From assembly GCA_027008965.1 (NCBI GenBank), contig JALVDN010000206.1, forward strand, positions 1 through 10,214: a stretch of 10,214 nt of DNA, written 5' to 3'. A model generated the notes under the pieces. That model ran no database searches. It worked only from the letters and a program-made list of their open reading frames with translations, and was not told the DNA's origin. A program made the translations under genes and the position numbers. This document shows, piece after piece, positions 1 to 4,883 of the stretch (the first letter of the stretch is position 1; each line of letters begins with the position of its first letter). The DNA comes from Flavobacteriales bacterium (GTDB lineage Bacteria > Bacteroidota > Bacteroidia > Flavobacteriales > Flavobacteriaceae).

Positions 1-908
1 TCATATTCCATCAATGCTTTTTCGGTTTCCACCTCATAAAATTTGTTCGGATCAAAAACCGAAGGCAACAAATCTTTGGCTAAAATCACAAACTGGTGTT
101 GATGCGTGTAGGGATTAAAAGTTTCCACCAATACATAATCAATATCTTTTCCAACCGCCAAAGCCGTGTTGGAAGGCAAAGTCCAAGGTGTGGTTGTCCA
201 CGCCAGGAAGTAAACATCGCCATCAATATTTTTCAAAAAGTCCGGCAAATTTTCTTTAATGAGTTTAAATTGGGCCACCACCGTATTGTCCGAGATATCC
301 CGGTAGCAACCCGGCAGATTGATTTCATGCGTACTCAAACCCGTTCCCGCCTTGGGCGAGTAGGGTTGAATCGTATAACCTTTATAAAGAAGTCCCTTGT
401 TGTAGATTTGTTTCAAAAGCCACCAAACACTTTCCATATACTTGGGCTTGTAGGTGATATAAGGATTTTCCATATCCACCCAATAGCCCATCAAATCCGT
501 CAGTTCTTCCCACTTGTCCGTGTAGCGCATCACACTTTTCTTGCAAGCCTCATTATATTCCGCCACCGAAATTTTCTTTCCGATATCCTCCTTGGTGATG
601 CCCAATTCCTTTTCCACACCCAGTTCCACCGGAAGTCCGTGTGTATCCCATCCGGCTTTACGCGGCACCCGGTAGCCCTGCATGGTTTTATAGCGGTTAA
701 ACAAATCCTTCACCGTTCTTCCCAACACATGATGAATACCCGGCATCCCGTTGGCCGACGGAGGCCCTTCATAAAAAACAAAAGTCCGGTCTTCCGGGCG
801 TGTTTCAATACTTTTCTTGAAAATATCCGCCGATTTCCAAAAAGCCGAAACCTCTTTTGCAATTCCGGGCAAATTCAATTGTTTATACGTCCTGAAACTT
901 TTCTTCAT
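1..908 (-). CDS. ileS: Isoleucyl-tRNA synthetase, N-terminal part (runs off the left edge)
   Basis: Class I aminoacyl-tRNA synthetase that charges tRNA-Ile in the cytoplasm. Translating the minus strand from the ATG at 906-908 gives 302 codons without a stop, starting MKKSFRTYKQLNLPGIAKEV. Visible landmarks are the catalytic signature region GPPSANGMPGIHH (residues 48-60), GWDTHGLPVE (86-95) and the threonine-rich editing-domain peptide WTTTPWTLPSN (237-247), all in the order expected for IleRS. A full protein is usually over 1,000 residues, so only the first part of the Rossmann fold and the start of the CP1 editing domain are present. Oddity: the usual HxGH is read here as GIHH (57-60), with the first and third residues exchanged. 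This is the form reported in a subset of type 2 IleRS linked to very high mupirocin resistance. It is divergently oriented from the lipoprotein module. The identification is near certain; the type 2 assignment is inference, because the C-terminal half is not in view. Confidence 0.97.
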   Translation of the reverse strand, partial: MKKSFRTYKQLNLPGIAKEVSAFWKSADIFKKSIETRPEDRTFVFYEGPPSANGMPGIHHVLGRTVKDLFNRYKTMQGYRVPRKAGWDTHGLPVELGVEKELGITKEDIGKKISVAEYNEACKKSVMRYTDKWEELTDLMGYWVDMENPYITYKPKYMESVWWLLKQIYNKGLLYKGYTIQPYSPKAGTGLSTHEINLPGCYRDISDNTVVAQFKLIKENLPDFLKNIDGDVYFLAWTTTPWTLPSNTALAVGKDIDYVLVETFNPYTHQHQFVILAKDLLPSVFDPNKFYEVETEKALMEY

Positions 909-933
909 AATCCATATGTAGGTTGAGAATGAG

Positions 934-963
934 CAAAAATACAATATTTTACGCAGATTTAAA
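934..963 (-). promoter_or_regulatory. Probable ileS promoter, Bacteroidota type
   Basis: On the minus strand TATTTTTG (934-941) matches the Bacteroidota -7 consensus TAnnTTTG. A TTTA (960-963) lies 18 nt upstream as an imperfect -33 element (consensus TTTG, usual spacer 19-21). Transcription would begin about 20 nt before the ileS ATG, a sensible leader length. The -7 match is seen directly; the promoter call is inference. No T-box-like leader is present. Confidence 0.5.
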
Positions 964-1015
964 TATGATACGATAACCCGGCATAAGGTTCAACTCAAAA
1001 TTTTGGAAATTCATT

Positions 1016-1280
1016 GGGCGCCCCGCCGCACGCATTCGTGGTGCCTTCGGCACACCGGCAGGCGTTTCGGGACGACGGAGCGCCCTCCCGCCTGCCGGCA
1101 CGCATGCGGCGCCGGCCGGGCTGTCCGCTTGAATTCGGCTCGCCCCGGGCCGGTTTTTGGCCTGCGCCAAACCCTCCGCATGCCGCCGTGCGGTCTCCTC
1201 GTCTATGCTCGGAGCCCGCCCGGACGCCAAAAAAACCAAGCCCCTGGGCTTCGCCTCATACCGCTCTCATCCCTGGCGCA
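1016..1280 (+). repeat. GC-rich structured intergenic repeat element (element 1)
   Basis: A 265-bp block far richer in G and C than the A/T-rich DNA on either side. It starts GGGCGCCCC (1016-1024), has CCGGGCTGTCCGCTT in the middle (1116-1130) and ends CATCCCTGGCGCA (1268-1280). GCGCC near the start (1018-1022) can pair with GGCGC at the end (1275-1279). Internal inverted repeats include GTGCC/GGCAC around TTC (1041-1053), CCGGCAGGCG/CGCCTGCCGG (1055-1064 with 1089-1098), CCGCA/TGCGG (1176-1180 with 1189-1193) and AAGCCC/GGGCTT (1238-1251). From memory, the order GGGCG...CGGGCT-TCCGC...CATCCCT-CGC is a recurrent intergenic repeat in Bacteroidota genomes whose function is not settled. Open frames across it are compositional artefacts with no recognisable protein. 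It may be transcribed as a structured RNA, or be a REP-like or MITE-like element. Confidence 0.7.
1192..1216 (+). repeat. Hairpin motif shared by both GC-rich elements (copy 1)
   Basis: GGTCTCCTC, an 8-nt loop, then TCGGAGCC. The arms pair as GG(T)CTCC with GGAGCC, with one bulged T. The same arms occur on the minus strand at 4727-4749 with a 6-nt middle. Conserved arms with a variable loop suggest a retained secondary structure. Confidence 0.6.
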
Positions 1281-1373
1281 TAAAATAAATCACGATGAAT
1301 TGCGTTATGTAAATAGTGAAAACATAATAAACAAATCAAAAAATTGCATTGAATTGTGCACTATTGAATGTAT

Positions 1374-1404
1374 TTTGTTAATAAAAATAAATGTTTTATA
1401 TTTG
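1374..1404 (+). promoter_or_regulatory. Bacteroidota-type promoter for the lipoprotein module
   Basis: TTTG (1374-1377), a spacer of exactly 19 nt, then TATATTTG (1397-1404). This fully matches the TTTG-N19-21-TAnnTTTG consensus of the primary sigma factor in Bacteroidota. Transcription would start a few bases downstream, near 1410, giving a leader of about 35 nt before the first ATG at 1445. The leader is A-rich with no good Shine-Dalgarno sequence, as is usual in this phylum. Confidence 0.8.
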
Positions 1405-1466
1405 TAACGTAAAGACAAAAAGAAATAACCATAAAATCAAACGCATGAGAAAACTTATTCGCCTGA

Positions 1467-3401
1467 TTGTTTCACACACACACACAACGTAGTTCGTTGT
1501 TAAGCTGGTGGTTGATGCTCCTTTTTCTTTTCACTTTTTCATGTCAAAAAAAGTTTGAACAACCGGATGAGTCTTCACAGGTGGAAACCCATGAAAACTA
1601 TCAAGCAAGACCCGTCAACCCAAACGGAAACAACCAGTACATCATACTGGGACGAGAAAAGGAAATCCCCTATTCGGTAGAAAATATGCAACGTGCAGTG
1701 GATTATATCAATGACAGTGTCCAAAATTCAAAATACACCAAAAAAGTAATTAGGCCTACCCATTATTACGTTAAATTTATTCCTGCAACCGAAGAACATC
1801 TTCAAATTTTGGATGAAATGGATAAAGACACTACTATAGTGTTGTTTAACTATCCGCTTCATTATGAAATTATTCAACAGGGTAGATTTTTGCAAGGCCG
1901 CACTCCGGAAGAAATCAAATATGCCGAGCTCTATACCACTGTGCCTAACTATTATCAATTCCCCGATGTTCCCTATGAAATTATAGAAGAACTGTATGAA
2001 CCCGCGGAGGATGAAGGAGATTTGGAAGTTGCAGCGTTAGTACTCACCGGAAACGAAGAAGATTTGGATATTATATACAACGGTGAGCCTCTTTCCATGA
2101 CCAATTTAAGTGCTTTTTTAAACGACCCTCAGGCACAGCAAAGATTATGGAGAAGATATGAACCCTACGGATATTTTAAGGTTTATGACACGGAAATATC
2201 CGGATATGTAGGTGTGATGAATACAAGGCTCGTGATAGGACGATGGTTTTGGTGGCAAAATGTATACACGGACCGGACGGGGAAATTTACGGCGGGCAGA
2301 CGGTATAGAGGCAGGGTAACCGTCCGGGCCAAATGGCGTACTTCCATAGCAACCCTAAGAAGAAGCTTTAATGAATTGATTGGTATTGGCGTTTCCGATT
2401 ATTTGATGCGTATCAATAGAAGCAACAACGGCAGATGGTATTTAACCGGAACTAGCAACGGCCACCTGTGGCCCAAGGCAACCGTTCATAACGCTCTTGT
2501 AAAATATAATGATTACATGGAACCGAGAGGAGTTTCAGGAGTGTATCATGCCAATGTGTGGGTGTTGAACGGACGCGAATCCCAAGGAACAGCTTTGATG
2601 ATGAAACGATACACATGGACCACCAGTTCCGGTCTTTTATTAGGCATGTTGGAAAATTGGTTAACCCTATATTTTGCCATTCCACTTGCTTCGGTTACGC
2701 ATATCCTGAACGCTTTGGTAAGTCATTTATATCCGGACATGATATTGCAATATGATTCCTGCGACCGGAAAGATACCAAACAAATCGAACAATTGGTTTT
2801 TCATGAAAGCGGACATTTCAGCCATGCCGTTCAAACCGGTAGCCAATATTGGGGAGAAGTTGTTTACTTCTATACGGATAATATTGTTTCCCTCGGTGGT
2901 GATTCCTATGGAGACGGCGACGACCCCGACTTGGCGAGTGGACGACTCATAGCCTTGGTGGAAGGTTGGGCAACTTTCTGTGAATATGCCGTTTTAAGGG
3001 GATATTATACAAGCTATACCCGTTTGGATTGCCCAAATAATTCTTATAACGAAATTGATATCATACCCTACATGGAAGGATTTAATATGTACACCGTGCC
3101 TATGACAGCAAATCCTATGTATGATAATGAAAGTTGGTTTTTAAGCGGTCTTATCTGGGATATTATTGACGATTCACCCAAAGAACCCGGGACAAAATTA
3201 AAAAACGGACAAACCAATTCTGATATAAGAAATATTATTGACAATTTAAGTTTAAGCCGTATTAGTGGCACGTATGCACCGGTATATGACCGGTTGAACG
3301 GTAGTGTCCACAACGGCTATGATTTAAAAAAGGCCCTGACGGGTGTCTATCCGCATTTAACCTATCAAATCAACGAATTATTTTACAGCTATGGTTACTA
3401 A
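1467..3401 (+). CDS. Lipoprotein with HExxH metallopeptidase-like motif, unrecognised family, possibly phase-variable
   Basis: A 644-residue frame if read from the TTG at 1467. Alternative starts are ATG 1515 in frame, or ATG 1445 if the CA tract changes length. A hydrophobic segment (residues 14-24, WWLMLLFLFTF) precedes Cys26, a plausible relaxed lipobox (TFSC), so this is probably an envelope lipoprotein. HESGH at 446-450, with a further His at 453, is a zincin-type HExxH zinc site. EGWA at 499-502, 53 residues on, could give the third (Glu) ligand as in gluzincins. A segment around 255-295 (YTDRTGKF followed by basic and aromatic residues) resembles a small carboxypeptidase-regulatory-like beta domain. 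The C-terminus (about 530-644) has more conserved-looking hydrophobic and acidic patches, but I recognise no family. The stop overlaps the next start by 11 nt. Substrate unknown; the peptidase role is inferred from the motif only. As sequenced, the gene may be in an OFF or weakly translated state. Confidence 0.75.
   Translation: MFHTHTQRSSLLSWWLMLLFLFTFSCQKKFEQPDESSQVETHENYQARPVNPNGNNQYIILGREKEIPYSVENMQRAVDYINDSVQNSKYTKKVIRPTHYYVKFIPATEEHLQILDEMDKDTTIVLFNYPLHYEIIQQGRFLQGRTPEEIKYAELYTTVPNYYQFPDVPYEIIEELYEPAEDEGDLEVAALVLTGNEEDLDIIYNGEPLSMTNLSAFLNDPQAQQRLWRRYEPYGYFKVYDTEISGYVGVMNTRLVIGRWFWWQNVYTDRTGKFTAGRRYRGRVTVRAKWRTSIATLRRSFNELIGIGVSDYLMRINRSNNGRWYLTGTSNGHLWPKATVHNALVKYNDYMEPRGVSGVYHANVWVLNGRESQGTALMMKRYTWTTSSGLLLGMLENWLTLYFAIPLASVTHILNALVSHLYPDMILQYDSCDRKDTKQIEQLVFHESGHFSHAVQTGSQYWGEVVYFYTDNIVSLGGDSYGDGDDPDLASGRLIALVEGWATFCEYAVLRGYYTSYTRLDCPNNSYNEIDIIPYMEGFNMYTVPMTANPMYDNESWFLSGLIWDIIDDSPKEPGTKLKNGQTNSDIRNIIDNLSLSRISGTYAPVYDRLNGSVHNGYDLKKALTGVYPHLTYQINELFYSYGY
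1473..1486 (+). repeat. (CA)7 microsatellite at the start of the metallopeptidase-like gene
   Basis: Seven perfect CA units. The ATG at 1445-1447, the first after the promoter, reads into this tract and stops at a TAG at 1490-1492 after 15 codons. The long downstream frame is offset by one base. With 8 (or 5) CA units the ATG would join the long frame with no stop, giving an N-terminus beginning MRKLIRLIVSHTHTQRSS that runs into the hydrophobic lipoprotein signal. The tract therefore has the position and unit size for translational phase variation by strand slippage. Confidence 0.7.
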
Positions 3402-3933
3402 AATTTTAAAAACAACAGGAATTGTTCTGGCTTTGCTTATCCTTTGGGCATGTCCTTTGGAAAAAAAGCTAAAAAATGCTATACCTTTTAATATACCTGA
3501 TTTAATTAGTGTTTCATCTTTGGATACGATTTATCATGTGGGAGATGAAATTGTTTATACGGCCGTTATTCCTTCACGTATTGATAGCTTAGATATTGAT
3601 ATTTATGAATCTACGGGTGTTACTTCTACTTGGATACGTGGTTCTGAGATACATAAATTTGATGGCAATAATATTTATGTGATTAAAGGATTTACCCGCC
3701 GGTTGGATTACGATAATTCATTGCAGGCCTATTTATCCTATAATCCAACAGACAAGGTTTATGAATTTCAAGCCAGGATAACCTTTACTCAGCCGGGAGA
3801 ATATAGTGTTTTTCCGGATGGAATGATAATAATATTTAAATCTGAAAATTCTAGTGGCTTAGATTATGAAATAAAAACTAAAATACAAGGCCTAGAAATT
3901 GGAGAGATGTGGGAGTTCCGGGTGGTGCCGTAG
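3391..3933 (+). CDS. Small lipoprotein, tandem paralog A
   Basis: A 180-residue protein beginning MVTKILKTTGIVLALLILWACP: a positively charged N-terminus, a hydrophobic core and a clear lipobox (LWAC, Cys21), so it is predicted to be lipidated in the envelope. The mature part is a compact beta-rich-looking domain with IPDLISV, the block YHVGDEIVYTAVIPS (48-62) and a C-terminal WEFRVVP. The VGD(E/T)I pattern recalls hypothetical Bacteroidota lipoproteins with Ig-like folds, but I recognise no named family and give no function. The start lies inside the last codons of the metallopeptidase-like gene (11-nt overlap, ATGGTTACTAA), which suggests translational coupling. About two thirds of residues match the next gene. 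It is probably co-transcribed from the promoter at 1374. Confidence 0.85.
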   Translation: MVTKILKTTGIVLALLILWACPLEKKLKNAIPFNIPDLISVSSLDTIYHVGDEIVYTAVIPSRIDSLDIDIYESTGVTSTWIRGSEIHKFDGNNIYVIKGFTRRLDYDNSLQAYLSYNPTDKVYEFQARITFTQPGEYSVFPDGMIIIFKSENSSGLDYEIKTKIQGLEIGEMWEFRVVP

Positions 3934-3937
3934 GTTT
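3910..3937 (+). repeat. 28-nt direct repeat ending paralog A (copy 1)
   Basis: The last codons, the stop and 6-7 following bases (core GGAGTTCCGGGT...CCGTAGGTTT) are identical over 28 nt to 4489-4516, although the bodies of the two genes have diverged clearly. A further partial copy, GGAGTTCCGGGT, follows at 3938-3949, 26 nt after the start of the same 12-mer at 3912. This marks the duplication junction. Confidence 0.85.
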
Positions 3938-3965
3938 GGAGTTCCGGGTATGAATGTTATATTTG
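3935..3965 (+). promoter_or_regulatory. Bacteroidota-type promoter at the duplication junction
   Basis: TTTG (3935-3938), exactly 19 nt, then TATATTTG (3958-3965): the same boxes and spacing as the promoter at 1374-1404. The -7 box ends 7 nt before the ATG of paralog B (3973), so the transcript would be leaderless or nearly so. The -33 TTTG is formed by the last bases of the 28-nt repeat plus the following G, so the duplication itself seems to have built it. The matches are seen directly; activity is inference. Confidence 0.6.
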
Positions 3966-3972
3966 TACGGCT

Positions 3973-4512
3973 ATGGTTACTAAAATATTAAAAACAACAG
4001 GAATTATTTTGGTTTTATTAAACTTATGGGCATGCCCATTTGATAAGTTTTGCAAATCTCCGCAATTTGAAATACCCGATTTGATAAGTGTTGTACCCAT
4101 AGATACGGTTTATCATGTGGGAGACGAGATTGTTTATACTGCCGTTATTCCTTCCCATATTGACAGTTTAAACATTGATATTTATGAGAATACGGGAGTT
4201 ACTTCGACAATGTTAGGCGATTCGGAGATATCGAGGCTCGATGGCAATTATATAGAAGTACACAAAGGATATACCCGCAGGTTAGGAGATGAGAATACGT
4301 TGGTGGCATATCTTACTTATAACCCCGTGGACAAAGTCTATGAGTTTCAAGCCCGTATAATGTTTACGCAGCCGGGGCAATATAGCATTTATCCGTATTG
4401 GATGAGAATAACATTTAAATCTGATGATTCAGATTGCCCGGATTATGATATAGAAACCAGTATCCGGGGTTTTCAGCCAGGTGATATTTGGGAGTTCCGG
4501 GTGGTGCCGTAG
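3973..4512 (+). CDS. Small lipoprotein, tandem paralog B
   Basis: A 179-residue paralog of the preceding gene with the same start (MVTKILKTTGI), lipobox LWAC (Cys21), YHVGDEIVYTAVIPS block, DKVYEFQARI block and WEFRVVP end. It differs by a one-residue gap near position 31, an additional Cys (CPFDKFC) just after the lipidated Cys, and many substitutions in the middle (around 80-110) and near 145-170, where surface loops may have diversified. The 17 bases around its start codon (3970-3986) match those around the start of paralog A, including bases that encode the end of the upstream metallopeptidase gene there. This shows that the duplicated unit began inside that gene. It has its own candidate promoter. 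Function unknown; a predicted envelope lipoprotein. Confidence 0.85.
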   Translation: MVTKILKTTGIILVLLNLWACPFDKFCKSPQFEIPDLISVVPIDTVYHVGDEIVYTAVIPSHIDSLNIDIYENTGVTSTMLGDSEISRLDGNYIEVHKGYTRRLGDENTLVAYLTYNPVDKVYEFQARIMFTQPGQYSIYPYWMRITFKSDDSDCPDYDIETSIRGFQPGDIWEFRVVP

Positions 4513-4516
4513 GTTT
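4489..4516 (+). repeat. 28-nt direct repeat ending paralog B (copy 2)
   Basis: Identical over 28 nt to 3910-3937. It covers the codons for WEFRVVP, the TAG stop and a few untranslated bases. The codons here (GTG, GTG, CCG, CGG) are GC-rich against the A/T-rich gene body. Confidence 0.85.
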
Positions 4517-4618
4517 ATGTTTTTGCACGACAAGTCGCACTTTAATAATGAACACAGAACATTCGAACACTGATTTTTGATTTTCGTTCTCCTACTGCAA
4601 ACATTAAAGTAGTGTGTC

Positions 4619-4659
4619 ATTCCGAGTGAGTTCCGGCACATTCCGGAACGACGAGGAAT
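4619..4659. repeat. Nested palindrome of the 'GTCATTCCGAG...GAGGAATCT' intergenic repeat type
   Basis: ATTCC (4619-4623) pairs with GGAAT (4655-4659), and inside them GTTCCGG (4630-4636) pairs with CCGGAAC (4643-4649) around a 6-nt loop. The flanking text GTCATTCCGAG...GAGGAATCTC is a very common intergenic repeat in Bacteroidota and other phyla. It sits directly against the second GC-rich element. Confidence 0.65.
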
Positions 4660-4818
4660 CTCCCCGCGCCGGCGGGCGAAGTGGTATCCTTTTGAAGGCG
4701 AAGCCGAGCGGATGTGCGTTTGAGGAGGCTCCGAAGAAGTGAGGAGACCCCGCAAAACGCCATTACATCCGCAGGCTGAGCCGAAAAAGATTTAAACGGA
4801 GCACGCCATAAGGCGCCC
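4660..4818 (-). repeat. GC-rich structured intergenic repeat (element 2), inverted relative to element 1
   Basis: Read on the minus strand it begins TTGGGCGCC (ending at 4812-4818 plus flank), as element 1 does on the plus strand. Further in, it carries the shared hairpin GGTCTCCTC...TCGGAGCC. It lacks the CGGGCT-TCCGC and CATCCCT landmarks and instead runs into the palindromic repeat at 4619-4659, so it is a shortened or composite relative. Frames crossing it look like compositional noise. The rest of the 4513-4883 gap is A/T-rich sequence in which I see no gene. Confidence 0.5.
4727..4749 (-). repeat. Hairpin motif shared by both GC-rich elements (copy 2)
   Basis: On the minus strand this reads GGTCTCCTC, 6 nt, TCGGAGCC. 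The arms match those of 1192-1216; only the loop differs. Confidence 0.6.
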
Positions 4819-4822
4819 AAAC

Positions 4823-4855
4823 AAAAAAACCGGACTATATGAAATAATCCGGTTT
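4823..4855 (-). terminator. Rho-independent terminator of the copper operon
   Basis: An 8-bp perfect stem, AAACCGGA (4827-4834) with TCCGGTTT (4848-4855), and a 13-nt loop. On the minus strand the stem is followed directly by a run of seven T (4829-4823, partly within the stem). It lies about 30 nt after the stop of the multicopper oxidase gene, the last gene of the operon. Confidence 0.85.
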
Positions 4856-4883
4856 GATTTGTGGGTAAGGCGGATTTTTGGGT

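Noticed and set aside
96..926. Long open frame on the plus strand opposite ileS
   Set aside because: It is antisense to a certain IleRS coding region, and its translation shows no recognisable domain; it is a shadow frame.
1016..1280. CRISPR array or tRNA/rRNA gene in the GC-rich block
   Set aside because: No regularly spaced identical repeats, no cloverleaf and no rRNA-like sequence; the inverted repeats differ from one another.
949..1407. Overlapping open frames across the GC-rich element
   Set aside because: They exist on both strands only because stop codons are rare in GC-rich DNA. The Arg/Pro/Ala-rich translations and the inverted repeats point to a non-coding element.
4528..4537. CGAC-AA-GTCG stem after paralog B as a terminator
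   Set aside because: A 4-bp stem with a 2-nt loop, mismatched extension and no good T-run; not convincing.
4429..4820. Minus-strand frames over the end of paralog B and element 2
   Set aside because: They cross a real gene in antisense and repeat sequence; no start signal or recognisable protein.
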